Part shown: positions 1 through 8,924 of the stretch, in pieces
How the letters are laid out: each line of letters opens with the position of its first letter
Position numbering within the stretch: position 1 is the first letter of the stretch
Source: Stigmatella aurantiaca
Lineage (GTDB): Bacteria > Myxococcota > Myxococcia > Myxococcales > Myxococcaceae
Assembly (NCBI RefSeq): GCF_900109545.1
Contig: NZ_FOAP01000037.1
Location: forward strand, 1-55,797
Direction of reading: 5' to 3'
Length of the DNA stretch: 55,797 nucleotides
Position numbers and translations under genes: made by a program
Notes under the pieces: model-generated
Databases searched by the model: none
Told to the model about the DNA's origin: nothing
Seen by the model: the letters and a program-made list of their open reading frames with translations, nothing else

Positions 1-149
1 ATCTGGTCATAGGCCAGGAACGTGGCGCCGCCGGTCTTGGCCAGCACCTTGGTGATGGCGGCCGTCAGCGACGTCTTCCCGTGGTCCACGTGTCCAATCG
101 TCCCGATGTTCACGTGGGGTTTGTTTCGCTCGAACTTCTCCTTGGCCAT
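1..149 (-). CDS. tuf: Elongation factor Tu, N-terminal part (cut by window edge)
   Basis: The first 49 codons of EF-Tu are present, opening [20 protein letters not shown] and continuing into the P-loop GHVDHGKT at residues 19-26. EF-Tu is the GTPase that delivers aminoacyl-tRNA to the ribosomal A site. The ATG at 147-149 has an AGGAG ribosome binding site a few bases upstream. It is the last gene of a str operon (rpsL-rpsG-fusA-tuf), 133 bases downstream of fusA, which is the classical order. The rest of the gene lies beyond base 1, so completeness cannot be judged. Confidence 0.97.
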
Positions 150-282
150 GACATCTCCTGGTGTTGCCGACGCGATGGCCGGCGAATCGATCCGCGTAAC
201 CTAGAAAAGGTGCTGCGTCGTGCTTCAAAGACACTGAAACGTCAACTGAAATCGCCCGCTGGGCGGCCGACAGGGCCCTTCT

Positions 283-2358
283 CTACCGATTGAGGGCCGA
301 CTTGGGCGCGGGCGCGTAGTGGCTGAACTGCATGGTGTAGGTGGCTCTTCCCTGGCTCTTGCTGCGCAGGTCGGTCGAGTACCCGAACATGGCGGCCAGG
401 GGCACCTGTGCCAGGATGCTCTGCACCCCGCCAGGCCGGGGCGCCATGCCCTGAATCTTCCCGCGGCGGCCGTTCAGGTCGCCGATGACGTCCCCCATGA
501 ACTCGTCCGGGGTGACGATCTCGCAGTTCATCACCGGCTCCAGCAGCACCGCCTGGGCCTTGTTCACCGCGTCCCGGAACGCCATGGAGCCGGCGATCTT
601 GAAGGCGATCTCGCTGGAGTCCACATCGTGGACGGAGCCATCGAAGGCCTCCACCTTCACGTCCACCATGGGGTAGCCCGCCACGGGGCCGTTCTGCATG
701 GACTCCGAGACGCCCTCCTTCACCGCCTGCACGAACTCCTTGGGCACCACCCCGCCGCTCGTCTTGTCCTCGAAGGCGAAGCCCTGGCCGGGCGCGTTGG
801 GCATCACCCGGAGCCAGATGTGGCCGTACTGGCCCTTGCCCCCGGACTGCCGGATGTACTTGCCCTCTGACTCCACCTGCGTGGTGATGGTCTCGCGGTA
901 GGCCACCTGGGGCTTGCCCACGTTCGCGTCGACCTTGAACTCGCGCAGCAACCGGTCGACGATGATCTCCAGGTGCAGCTCGCCCATGCCCGCGATCAGC
1001 GTCTGCCCGGTCTCCTCGTTCGTCCGCACCCGGAACGAGGGGTCCTCCATCGCCAGCCGCTGCAGCGCCTGGATGATCTTGTCCTGGTCCGCCGTCGACT
1101 TCGGCTCGATGGCGATGTCGATCACCGGCTCCGGGAACTCCATCCGCTCCAGAATGATGGGGTGCTTGTCGTCGCAGAGCGTGTCGCCCGTGGCGGCCAG
1201 CTTCAGGCCCACCACCGCGCAGATATCGCCCGCGTAGCACTCGGTGAGCTCGTCCTTCTTGTCCGCCCGCATCTGCACCAGGCGGCTGACGCGCTCGCGC
1301 TTGCCCTTCACCGAGTTCCAGACCGCCGTGCCCGCCTCCAGGCGCCCCGAGTAGACGCGCAGGAACGTCAACGTCTGCGAGGTGAACGACGGGTCGTTCA
1401 TGATCTTGAACGCCAGGGCGCTGAAGGGCGCCTTGTCGTCCGTCTTGCGCACGTCGTCCTCGCCCTTCGGCGTCTTGCCGTGAATCGGCGGGACGTCCAG
1501 CGGGCTGGGCAGGTAGTCCACCACCGCGTCCAGCAGCGGCTGCACGCCCTTGTGCCGGAAGGCGGAGCCGCAGAAGACCGGGAAGAGATTCAGCCCGACG
1601 CACCCCTTGCGGATGGCGCCGCGGATCTCGTCCTCGGTCAGCTCCGTGCCCTCGAGGAACTTCTCGGTCAGCGCGTCGTCCTGCTCGGCGGCCGCTTCCA
1701 GCAGCTGCGCGCGAGCGTCCTCCGCCTGGGCCTGGAACTCCTCGGGGATGTCCTGCTCCTCGTAGCGGCTGCCCTGCTCCGCGTCGACGAACACCAGGGC
1801 CTTCATCCGCACCAGGTCGATCACCCCGCGGTGCGTGTCCTCGGCGCCCAGCGGCAGCTGCATGCGCACCGGACGGGCGCCCAGCTTCTCGCGGATGGTG
1901 CCCACGGACATCTCGAAGTCCGCCCCCACCCGGTCCATCTTGTTGATGAAGCAGATGCGAGGAACCTTGTACCGGTCCGCCTGCCGCCAGACCGTCTCGG
2001 ACTGGGGCTCCACGCCGTTCACCGCGTCGAAGACGGCGATGGCCCCGTCCAGCACGCGCAGCGAGCGCTCCACCTCGATGGTGAAGTCCACGTGGCCCGG
2101 CGTGTCGATGATGTTGACGCGGTACTTCTGGTCCTTGCGCGTCCAGAAGGCGGTGATGGCCGCGGAGGTGATGGTGATGCCGCGCTCACGCTCCTGCACC
2201 ATCCAGTCCGTGGTGGTGTTGCCTTCGTGGACTTCGCCCATCTTGTGGATGGCGCCTGTGTAGAACAGGATCCGTTCGGTGGTGGTGGTCTTCCCAGCAT
2301 CGATGTGCGCCATGATGCCGATGTTGCGGTAGCGCTCGAGCGGATACTCGCGAGCCAT
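283..2358 (-). CDS. fusA: Elongation factor G
   Basis: This 691-residue translocase GTPase moves tRNA and mRNA through the ribosome and helps recycle it. Its length matches the family. The N-terminus contains the P-loop [13 protein letters not shown] (about residues 17-29), followed by the G3 motif DTPGHVDF and the G4 motif NKMD. Domains II-V follow, with GMGELHLEI in domain III and the GGVVPKEF segment in domain IV. The start ATG has an AAGGGG-type ribosome binding site. It lies between rpsG (93 bases upstream) and tuf, presumably in one transcript from the promoter before rpsL. Nothing looks unusual. The only open point is paralogy: myxobacteria can carry more than one EF-G-like gene, but this copy sits in the canonical operon. 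Confidence 0.98.
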   Translation of the reverse strand: MAREYPLERYRNIGIMAHIDAGKTTTTERILFYTGAIHKMGEVHEGNTTTDWMVQERERGITITSAAITAFWTRKDQKYRVNIIDTPGHVDFTIEVERSLRVLDGAIAVFDAVNGVEPQSETVWRQADRYKVPRICFINKMDRVGADFEMSVGTIREKLGARPVRMQLPLGAEDTHRGVIDLVRMKALVFVDAEQGSRYEEQDIPEEFQAQAEDARAQLLEAAAEQDDALTEKFLEGTELTEDEIRGAIRKGCVGLNLFPVFCGSAFRHKGVQPLLDAVVDYLPSPLDVPPIHGKTPKGEDDVRKTDDKAPFSALAFKIMNDPSFTSQTLTFLRVYSGRLEAGTAVWNSVKGKRERVSRLVQMRADKKDELTECYAGDICAVVGLKLAATGDTLCDDKHPIILERMEFPEPVIDIAIEPKSTADQDKIIQALQRLAMEDPSFRVRTNEETGQTLIAGMGELHLEIIVDRLLREFKVDANVGKPQVAYRETITTQVESEGKYIRQSGGKGQYGHIWLRVMPNAPGQGFAFEDKTSGGVVPKEFVQAVKEGVSESMQNGPVAGYPMVDVKVEAFDGSVHDVDSSEIAFKIAGSMAFRDAVNKAQAVLLEPVMNCEIVTPDEFMGDVIGDLNGRRGKIQGMAPRPGGVQSILAQVPLAAMFGYSTDLRSKSQGRATYTMQFSHYAPAPKSALNR

Positions 2359-2451
2359 TGCCAGAAACCCCTTCGAAACGGATTGTCAGAGAACTGCAAC
2401 ACCCGGATACGCCTCGCGCATCCGGGTGCATTCACCGCGAGACCCGAAGGC

Positions 2452-2922
2452 CTACCAGCGGTAGTGCGCGAAGGCCTTGTTCGCCTCCGCCATCTTGTGC
2501 GTGTCCTCGCGCTTCTTCACGGCGTTGCCCCGGTTGTTGGCGGCATCCATGATTTCCCCGGCGAGCTTCTCCTGCATGGTCTTCTCACCCCGGGCCTTGG
2601 AGTAGGAGATGATCCACCGCATGCCGAGCGCGACCCGGCGGTCCTGACGGACCTCCACGGGCACCTGGTACGTGGCGCCACCGACGCGGCGGCTCTTGAC
2701 CTCGAGCACCGGCTTGACGTTGTCCAGCGCCTTCTTAAAGGTCTTCAAGGGGTCTTCCTTCGCGCGCTCCTCGATGAGGGCGAAGGCGCCGTAGCACACG
2801 CCCTCCGCGATGGACTTCTTCCCCTTGCGCATCAGGTCGTTGACGAACTTGGTGACGAGCCGATCTTGGTACTTCGGATCCGGCAGAATCTTGCGCTTGG
2901 CGACTACTCGACGACGAGGCAT
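2452..2922 (-). CDS. rpsG: 30S ribosomal protein S7
   Basis: The 156-residue protein opens [20 protein letters not shown] and has the family's usual length. S7 nucleates assembly of the 30S head by binding 16S rRNA, and lies at the exit (E) site. A GGGAAGAAG stretch directly before the ATG provides the ribosome binding site. The gene follows rpsL after a 130-base spacer, rather long for a ribosomal operon, which contains the palindrome CCCGCATGCGGG at 2944-2955. In E. coli S7 autoregulates through the rpsL-rpsG spacer. Whether this spacer does the same is inference only. Confidence 0.98.
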   Translation of the reverse strand: MPRRRVVAKRKILPDPKYQDRLVTKFVNDLMRKGKKSIAEGVCYGAFALIEERAKEDPLKTFKKALDNVKPVLEVKSRRVGGATYQVPVEVRQDRRVALGMRWIISYSKARGEKTMQEKLAGEIMDAANNRGNAVKKREDTHKMAEANKAFAHYRW

Positions 2923-3052
2923 CTTCTTCCCTTACGCCCCACCCCCGCATGCGGGAGCCCACGGGGCTTCTCGTACTGCATGATGGACAAGAGCGCTCCC
3001 CAGGGTGTGGGGTCAGCGTTCCAGTATGACTTCAGGAGGTAGTCGAACGGCT

Positions 3053-3424
3053 TCAGCTCGGGCGCTTGGCGCCGTACTTGGAGCGGCTCTGCTTGCGGTT
3101 GGCCACGCCCACGGAGTCCAGCGTTCCACGGACGATGTGGTAGCGGACACCCGGGAGGTCCTTCACGCGGCCGCCGCGGATCATCACCACCGAGTGCTCC
3201 TGGAGGTTGTGACCCACGCCCGGGATGTAGGACGTCACTTCAATCCCGTTGGTGAGGCGCACGCGCGCCACCTTCCGGAGGGCCGAGTTCGGCTTCTTCG
3301 GCGTGGTGGTGTAGACGCGGGTGCACACGCCGCGCTTCTGAGGGCACTCCTTGAGCGCGGGGCTCTTGCCCTTGATGTTCAACTTCTCGCGGCCCTTGCG
3401 GACCAGCTGGCTGATCGTCGGCAC
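3053..3424 (-). CDS. rpsL: 30S ribosomal protein S12
   Basis: The 123-residue protein opens [20 protein letters not shown] and is the first gene of the str operon. S12 sits at the decoding centre and controls accuracy. The two loops linked to streptomycin response are intact: [14 protein letters not shown] with lysines 43-44, and [12 protein letters not shown] with lysine 88 followed by Asp89, the residue often methylthiolated. No classical resistance substitution is visible at these sites, so the allele looks streptomycin-sensitive. The promoter at 3505-3532 gives it a leader of about 75 bases. Confidence 0.98.
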   Translation of the reverse strand: MPTISQLVRKGREKLNIKGKSPALKECPQKRGVCTRVYTTTPKKPNSALRKVARVRLTNGIEVTSYIPGVGHNLQEHSVVMIRGGRVKDLPGVRYHIVRGTLDSVGVANRKQSRSKYGAKRPS

Positions 3425-3504
3425 TGAGGCTTCCTTCTCGAACGGCCGCCGGTGGACACGCAGGGCGGCACATACAAACCTACAGATTTACAAAAAGGGC
3501 CGCG

Positions 3505-3532
3505 AGTATAGGAAGGGACCTTCCCCTGTCAA
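3505..3532 (-). promoter_or_regulatory. Sigma70-type promoter of the str operon with a dyad in its spacer
   Basis: Read on the minus strand, TTGACA (3532-3527) is followed after 16 bases by TATACT (3510-3505). The -35 is a perfect consensus and the -10 differs from TATAAT at one base. Transcription would start near 3498, about 75 bases before rpsL. The spacer contains the perfect inverted repeat GGAAGG-GA-CCTTCC (3511-3524 on the plus strand), which could be an operator. Confidence 0.8.
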
Positions 3533-3626
3533 GCATCGCCTGTGCCCACGACGAGAGAAACCGTCGGGTAGGAGCGGATCCATTCCTGAAACGCGTGGTC
3601 GAAACGCTCCTCTACTCCTCGTGCAG

Positions 3627-4121
3627 TTAGAAGTCGAGGACCATCACGATCGCGTCCTCACCCTCGTCCGCATAGTAGTTCGGACGCACACCGACCGGGC
3701 GGAAGCCCAGGGACTTGTAGAGCCCCAGGGCCGCCTCGTTGCTGCGGCGCACCTCCAGCGTGGCCAGCACGCAGCGCCGCGCCCTGCCCCGCGCCAGCAC
3801 CTCGTCCATCACCGCCCGGGCCACCCCGCGCCGCCGCTGCTCGGGGGCCGTCGCCACGTTGAGCACGTGGACCTCGTCCTGGACGATCCAGAAGATGGCC
3901 AGCCCCAGCAGCTTCCGGGCGCCGTCCGGCTGCGGCTCCTCCACCAGGAGAATCGTGGACCAGTCGTGGTCCAGCTCCCGCCGCAGCAGCTCCGGCGACC
4001 AGGGGTTGCGGAAGGAGGCCTTCTCCAGCTCGGTCACGGCCGGCATGTCCTCGTGGGTCATGGGCCGGATCAGGAACGGGGATGGCTTCTGCTCCGGTGC
4101 GCCCTCTTCCATGCGTCTCAT
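3627..4121 (-). CDS. rimI: Ribosomal protein S18 alanine N-acetyltransferase-like (GNAT)
   Basis: This 164-residue GCN5-type acetyltransferase has RimI-like features. The N-terminal half carries the IRPMTHEDMPAVTELEKASF start of the fold. The acetyl-CoA pyrophosphate loop is EQRRRGVARAVMDEV (about residues 92-106). The C-terminal helix NEAALGLYKSLGFRPVGVRPNYY has the conserved Y/F pair and the tail typical of RimI. The family acetylates the N-terminal Ala of S18; other targets are possible. Its start overlaps the stop of the upstream SurA-like gene by four bases (ATGA), so the two are translationally coupled. A 202-base gap separates it from rpsL. Confidence 0.85.
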   Translation of the reverse strand: MRRMEEGAPEQKPSPFLIRPMTHEDMPAVTELEKASFRNPWSPELLRRELDHDWSTILLVEEPQPDGARKLLGLAIFWIVQDEVHVLNVATAPEQRRRGVARAVMDEVLARGRARRCVLATLEVRRSNEAALGLYKSLGFRPVGVRPNYYADEGEDAIVMVLDF

Positions 4122-4855
4122 GGCCGTGCCTCCCGGGCGAAGGGCGCCACCCGCCGGACCTGGGCGGAGGCGCGCGCCTGGTTCAACTCCTCGGTGGCCA
4201 GGGCGCTGTAGCGCTCCCGGACCAGCTTTTCCCGGAGACGGGCCTTCACGGTGGCGTATCCCTCCGGGTACTCGCTCGCGTGCTGCTGATAATAGCGAAG
4301 CAACTCCGCCTCTCCTACTTGCGCCCTTGGCCGGATGCGGCTGTCCAGGATGCGCTCCGCCCGGACACTGCGCGTCAACACCTCGGTCAACTGCCGGAGG
4401 TCCGCGCCGTAATGCGCCAGGAACGCCTGGAACCCGGCCTCGGTATCAAACTGGTCCCGGAAGGCCGCCACCCGCTCGTCGACCTCGGCCTGCTCGGCCG
4501 TGAAGGCCTCGAGCCGGTCCGCGCTCAGCACCTGGAGCCGCTGGTTGATCGCCAGCTCGAGCGCTCCCTTGAGCGTTTCTTCATCGAGCGGTGCGGCCGC
4601 CGCCTGCATGGCCCCTCGCTGGATGAGCGCCACGCGAGTCTCGAACTCCAGCTCGCTGAGGCTAAGCACCTGGCCTTCGATGATGGCCACCACCCGGTCG
4701 GCGATCCGGCCCTCGGCGGGCACCGGGGCCGCCCCGGCGGGCTCCTCCCCTGGAGCCTGGGCCACCGCCAAGGCGGGCACCACCGCCAGCCATCCGGCCA
4801 GCAGCCAGGAGGCTCTTCCCGGACGGAGGCTCAGCGCTTCCAGGGCCACTCGCAT
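4118..4855 (-). CDS. Secreted SurA N-domain-like chaperone without a PPIase domain
   Basis: The start chosen is the ATG at 4853-4855, because a signal peptide begins there (MRVALEALSLRPG... WLAVVPALAVAQA). A longer in-frame reading would add 36 residues with no signal-like character. The mature part begins IADRVVAIIEGQVLSLSELE, typical of SurA/PpiD-type N-terminal chaperone domains. Helical segments follow, ending in YYQQHASEYPEGYATVKARL. The protein (245 residues) stops before any parvulin domain, so it probably works as a periplasmic or surface chaperone rather than an isomerase. It is divergent from dnaJ and overlaps rimI by four bases. Confidence 0.65.
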   Translation of the reverse strand: MRVALEALSLRPGRASWLLAGWLAVVPALAVAQAPGEEPAGAAPVPAEGRIADRVVAIIEGQVLSLSELEFETRVALIQRGAMQAAAAPLDEETLKGALELAINQRLQVLSADRLEAFTAEQAEVDERVAAFRDQFDTEAGFQAFLAHYGADLRQLTEVLTRSVRAERILDSRIRPRAQVGEAELLRYYQQHASEYPEGYATVKARLREKLVRERYSALATEELNQARASAQVRRVAPFAREARP

Positions 4856-4962
4856 CGGTGGCCACTCTATACATTCCTCCCACCGGCACGCATCGTGCTG
4901 GCACAGTCCCGTAAGCTGGTTACGTTCTTGCAGTCGCGATTTTCCAGGATAGGTCATCAGCA

Positions 4963-6132
4963 ATGGCGGACGACTACTACCAGATCCTTGAGGTTCCTCG
5001 GACGGCGTCCGCGGAGGACATCAAGAAGTCCTTCCGCAAGCTGGCCCGCACGCACCACCCCGACGTCAATCCGGGGAACAAGGCCGCGGAGGAGCGCTTC
5101 AAGCGGATCAACAACGCCTTCGAGGTGCTCTCGGATCCGCAGAAGCGCAAGCTCTACGACGAGTTCGGCGAGGATGCCGCGAAGCTCGGCTTCGACGAGA
5201 AGAAGGCCGAGGCCTTCCGGGCCTACCGTTCCGGCCGGGGCCGGGGCGGCGGTGGAATCCCCTACTCCTCGGCCGGGGGCGCAGGCGCGGGCGCGGACTT
5301 CGACCTGGGCGATCTCTTCGGGGAAATCTTCGGCCGCTCGGGCGGCGGGGGCTTCGACATCAACGAGGTCCTCCGGCGGCAAGCCGGGCCTCGCAGCCCG
5401 GGCCGCGGGGAAGACATCACCGCCCAGGTCTCCCTCAGCCTCGCCGAGGCCGTCACGGGCACCGAGCGGACCCTCGCCGTCCAGCGCCCCGGCCGCTGCC
5501 AGCGCTGCAACGGCAAGGGCGAGGCGGGTGCCACCGGCCCCTGTCCGACCTGCAAGGGCTCGGGCCGCCTGCGCCGCTCCGCGGGCATGCCCTTCTCGGG
5601 GGCCTGCCCCACGTGCAACGGCACCGGCCGCGCCGCCGAGCCTTGCCCCGACTGTGGCGGGGACGGCGTCGTCGAGGAGAACACGCGCCTGACCGTGAAG
5701 GTCCCCGCGGGCGTCCAGACCGGCTCCCGTGTCCGGCTCGCGGGCCAGGGCGCTGCGGGCACCCGCGGCGGCCCCCCGGGCGACCTGTACCTCGAGACCG
5801 AGGTGGCCGAGCACCCCCTGGTGCGCCGGGAGGGGGACGATCTGTACCTGGACCTGCCCATCACCGTCTCCGAGGCGGTGCTCGGCGCCGAGGTGAAGGT
5901 CCCCACCTTCCAGGGCGAGGTGACCGTCAAGGTCCCTGCCCTCTCCCAGTCCGGCCGCAAGATGCGGCTCAAGGGCCGGGGAGCCCCCTCGCTCAAGGGG
6001 GGGACGCCCGGAGACCTGTACCTCCTGCTCCAGGTCAAGGTCCCCGAGGAGGCCACCCCCGAGGTGAAGGCCGCCGCCGAAGCCCTTGCCCGGGCCTACC
6101 CCCGGGACGTCCGGCAGGAGCTGAAGCTCTAG
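4963..6132 (+). CDS. dnaJ: Type I DnaJ (Hsp40) co-chaperone
   Basis: The 389-residue protein has all class I modules. A J domain occupies residues 1-70 with the HPD motif in [12 protein letters not shown] Gly-rich linker ([30 protein letters not shown]) spans about 90-130. Four CxxCxGxG zinc repeats follow: [24 protein letters not shown] and CPDCGGDG. The C-terminal substrate-binding domain contains GDLYLETEV and GDLYLLLQV. DnaJ presents substrates to DnaK and stimulates its ATPase. No dnaK or grpE is adjacent, so this could be one of several DnaJ paralogues, as is usual in myxobacteria. It is divergent from the SurA-like gene across about 107 bases. Confidence 0.93.
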   Translation: MADDYYQILEVPRTASAEDIKKSFRKLARTHHPDVNPGNKAAEERFKRINNAFEVLSDPQKRKLYDEFGEDAAKLGFDEKKAEAFRAYRSGRGRGGGGIPYSSAGGAGAGADFDLGDLFGEIFGRSGGGGFDINEVLRRQAGPRSPGRGEDITAQVSLSLAEAVTGTERTLAVQRPGRCQRCNGKGEAGATGPCPTCKGSGRLRRSAGMPFSGACPTCNGTGRAAEPCPDCGGDGVVEENTRLTVKVPAGVQTGSRVRLAGQGAAGTRGGPPGDLYLETEVAEHPLVRREGDDLYLDLPITVSEAVLGAEVKVPTFQGEVTVKVPALSQSGRKMRLKGRGAPSLKGGTPGDLYLLLQVKVPEEATPEVKAAAEALARAYPRDVRQELKL

Positions 6133-6242
6133 GCTCCACCCAACGGTCCCGGACGGGCCCCTCCTCTTCCCTGTTGCCTTGACGGGCGCCGCGTCCTACA
6201 CGGCGCCTTCACCTTCTCTCGCCCCTCCCGGAGCACGTTCAC

Positions 6243-6971
6243 ATGGGCATCTTCGACATCTTCGGTGGCTCCAGCCCCGAGAAAGCCCTCAAGCTCAAAC
6301 CCAAGGTGACCCAGAAGTACGGGGATCCGGCCTCGCGGCAGAAGGCCATCCAGCAGCTCGGGGAGATGAAGTACCCCGAGGCCGTCACCGTGCTCCTGGC
6401 CCGCTTCACCATCACCGTGGAGCCGCTGACCACGGACGCCGATGAGAAGGAGCACGTCTTCGAGCTCATCAAGGGCTTCGGCAAGGACGCGGTGGCCCCC
6501 TTGCAGGACTTCCTCCGCAAGAGCGATCAGGCCGCCTCCTGGGCCCTGCGCCTGCTGGGCGAGTTGCTCTCCGAGTCCGAGGTCATCGGCAGCTGCGTGG
6601 ACACGCTCACCCACCTGAGCAACCACTACACGCGCGACCCCGAGAAGAAGGTCGTCCTGCTGCACGCCGTCACCGACAAGGAGGATCCGCGCATCGCTCC
6701 CGCCGTCCTGCCCTTCCTGGAGGACATGTCGGACGACGTGAAGATCGCCGCCCTCAAGGCGCTGGCCCCCATGAAGCACGAGCCTGCCCGGGAGCCCATC
6801 CTCCGGCTGCTCACCTCGGATGACACCGCCCGCCGCGTGCAGACCGCCGCCCTGTCGGCCCTGCACACCAGTGGCTTCGGCGTCCAGGGCTACCAGGACA
6901 AGATCCAGGCCCTGCTCGTGGAGCCCTACGTGCTGGACAAACAGGGGATTGTCGTCAAACGGCAAGCCTGA
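6243..6971 (+). CDS. HEAT-repeat protein
   Basis: This 242-residue cytoplasmic protein has no signal peptide and is built from HEAT-type helical pairs. Examples are SRQKAIQQLGEMKYPEAVTV (about 35-54), SWALRLLGELLSESE (about 100-114), DDVKIAALKALAPMKHEPA (about 163-181) and TARRVQTAALSALHTSGF (about 197-214). Such repeats give a scaffold for protein binding, and the partner cannot be inferred. It follows dnaJ by 110 bases on the same strand and may be cotranscribed. A 7-bp inverted repeat (GACAGCC at 6970-6976, GGCTGTC at 6991-6997) at the stop codon could end the transcript. Confidence 0.75.
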   Translation: MGIFDIFGGSSPEKALKLKPKVTQKYGDPASRQKAIQQLGEMKYPEAVTVLLARFTITVEPLTTDADEKEHVFELIKGFGKDAVAPLQDFLRKSDQAASWALRLLGELLSESEVIGSCVDTLTHLSNHYTRDPEKKVVLLHAVTDKEDPRIAPAVLPFLEDMSDDVKIAALKALAPMKHEPAREPILRLLTSDDTARRVQTAALSALHTSGFGVQGYQDKIQALLVEPYVLDKQGIVVKRQA

Positions 6972-7144
6972 CAGCCGCCCCGGGGGGGAGGGCTGTCGGG
7001 CAGCCGACATCACCATTGTCTGTTCGGGTGCAACTGCCCGCCTGGGTCATTCCCTCCCGCGCCGTACTTGGAGCAGGATGCTCCGCGTCACCGCGTTTCC
7101 CTGGGGTGCAGGTCTCCTGCCACGAAGCCCCGAGGATCCTCACC

Positions 7145-8851
7145 GTGCGCTCCAAGAACAAGGGTCCCCGCCTCGCCGAAGTCGTCGAGCTCCGGCCTCA
7201 GGTGAAGAAGTCTCCCCCGAAGTCTCCTCCCAAGCGGCCCGCGAAGCCTTTGACTCCTGTCGATGCCGAGGAGGCGGGGCGCGCCCTGCTGGAGATGACG
7301 CGCCACCTCACCACCAGCGCCAGCACCACCGAGGTGCTCCGCATCCAGCTACAGACCCTCTTCAACCTGCTCAAGCCCAAGGTCTGCTACGTCGCCCGCC
7401 ACTTCCCCGAGCGCAACCAGCTTCACGTCGAGCACGTCCGCGGCCGCTACGATGAGCGCGTGGCCGCCGCCATCCCCAACGAAGGGGTAATTGGCCGCGC
7501 CTTCTCCCAGAACACCGTGCTGCGCGAGGACGAGACCATCGCCGTGCCCCTGGAGGGTCCCCAGGGCGTCACCGGCTGCCTGGCCATCCTCTCGCCCAAG
7601 CGCGATGTGCCAGACACCCTGCTCAAGGCCCTGGCCGGCCAGCTCACCGCCGCCTACGAGGTCGCCCGCCTCAAGGACGACGCCGCCCGCCGCAACAAGG
7701 ACCTGCAGACGGCCATCGCCGGCCTCAAGAGCCTGGAGCAGAACCGCGAGGAGCTGCTCGGCAACGTCTCGCACGATCTGAAGAACCCCCTCACCACCAT
7801 CAAGGCCTACCTGACGCTGGTGGGCCGCGAGAAGCTCGGCCCCCTCACCGATGGCCAGCGCCGCGCGGTGCAGATCTGCGAGCGGAACTCCGACCGCATG
7901 CTGCGCATGGTGAACGACTTGCTGCTCATGTCCCGGCTCCAGTCCGGGAAGATGCAGCTCACCCAGCGCGCCTTCGGCATCAAGGCCGTGGCCGAGGAAG
8001 TCATGAGGGCCCTGGCCGCCCTGGCCGAGCACACCCAGGTGCGCCTGCACCTGCCCCCCTGCCCCGAGGTGTTCGTCCGCGGCGACCGGGAGCGCATCTC
8101 CGAGGCCATCCACAACCTCGTGGAGAACGGCATCCACCAGTGCGAGGAGGGCGGCACCGTCGAGGTGCGCGTCGCCATCGACGAGCAGCTCGCCCTGCTC
8201 ACCGTGAAGGACACGGGCCCCGGGCTCGCCCCGGACGACCTGGAGCACATCTTCGATCCGTTCTACCGCGCCAGCCCCGGCACCCCCCGCCCCTCGGGCG
8301 GCCGGCTGGGCCTGCCCCTGGTGGCCAAGATCCTCGCGCTCCACGGCGGGCGCGTGGATGCCACCAGCGTGGCGGGACAGGGCTCCTCCTTCCAGATGGT
8401 CCTGCCCATGTTCGCCGGGGCCATCAGCACCCCGGATCTGGCGCAGGCCGCTCCCCGTGCCGGCGGCATCCTCCTGGTCGAGGATGACCTGGATTGCCGG
8501 GAAGTGCTCCAGCAGGTGCTCGAGCAGGAGGGCTACCGGGTGATGGCCACCTCCGGTGCCGCCGAGGCCCGCTCCATCCTCTCGCACATCCGTCCGGCCA
8601 TGGTGCTGCTGGACCTGCGGCTGAGCCAGGAGGATGGGCGCTCCGTGCTGCACTTCATCCGCAGCACCGAGTCCCTGGCGGACGTCGCCGTCTACATCAT
8701 CTCCGGCGCCAGCGACGTGGCCTCGCTCACCTCGGGCCGGGGCATGGACCGCATCGACGGCTACTTCGAGAAGCCCCTCCAGTTGCCCCGCCTGCTGGAC
8801 ACCGTGGCCAACGTGGTCCGCCCGAGCCGCCGGGGCCCTTCTGCCTCCTAG
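7145..8851 (+). CDS. Hybrid sensor histidine kinase with GAF-like domain and C-terminal receiver
   Basis: The preferred start is GTG at 7145, preceded by GAGG; a TTG-initiated reading upstream adds 43 unlikely residues. From GTG the protein has 568 residues. After a basic Pro/Lys-rich stretch comes a GAF-like sensory domain (about 40-175). A short coiled linker leads to HisKA with phospho-acceptor His210 in NVSHDLKNPLTTIKAY. The ATPase domain follows, with N box NLVENGIHQC and G box DTGPGLAPDDL. A receiver begins ILLVEDDLDCREVLQQ, with acceptor Asp490 in LLDLRLSQEDG and the conserved Lys in YFEKPLQL. No membrane segment is visible, so sensing is cytoplasmic. No separate response regulator is adjacent. 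Confidence 0.9.
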   Translation: MRSKNKGPRLAEVVELRPQVKKSPPKSPPKRPAKPLTPVDAEEAGRALLEMTRHLTTSASTTEVLRIQLQTLFNLLKPKVCYVARHFPERNQLHVEHVRGRYDERVAAAIPNEGVIGRAFSQNTVLREDETIAVPLEGPQGVTGCLAILSPKRDVPDTLLKALAGQLTAAYEVARLKDDAARRNKDLQTAIAGLKSLEQNREELLGNVSHDLKNPLTTIKAYLTLVGREKLGPLTDGQRRAVQICERNSDRMLRMVNDLLLMSRLQSGKMQLTQRAFGIKAVAEEVMRALAALAEHTQVRLHLPPCPEVFVRGDRERISEAIHNLVENGIHQCEEGGTVEVRVAIDEQLALLTVKDTGPGLAPDDLEHIFDPFYRASPGTPRPSGGRLGLPLVAKILALHGGRVDATSVAGQGSSFQMVLPMFAGAISTPDLAQAAPRAGGILLVEDDLDCREVLQQVLEQEGYRVMATSGAAEARSILSHIRPAMVLLDLRLSQEDGRSVLHFIRSTESLADVAVYIISGASDVASLTSGRGMDRIDGYFEKPLQLPRLLDTVANVVRPSRRGPSAS

Positions 8852-8924
8852 TGAAGTCCCGCGGGGGAACCCCAAGGAAAGAGGCTGGAAACCCCCGCGC
8901 CTCCGCTAGTATCCGCGCCAGCGC

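Noticed and set aside
973-3042. A 689-codon frame antisense to fusA and rpsG
   Set aside because: High GC makes long antisense frames common; the opposite strand encodes textbook fusA and rpsG.
4856-4962. TATAGA at nine bases before the SurA-like ATG as a promoter -10
   Set aside because: No acceptable -35 at 16-18 bases was found, so I could not support it.
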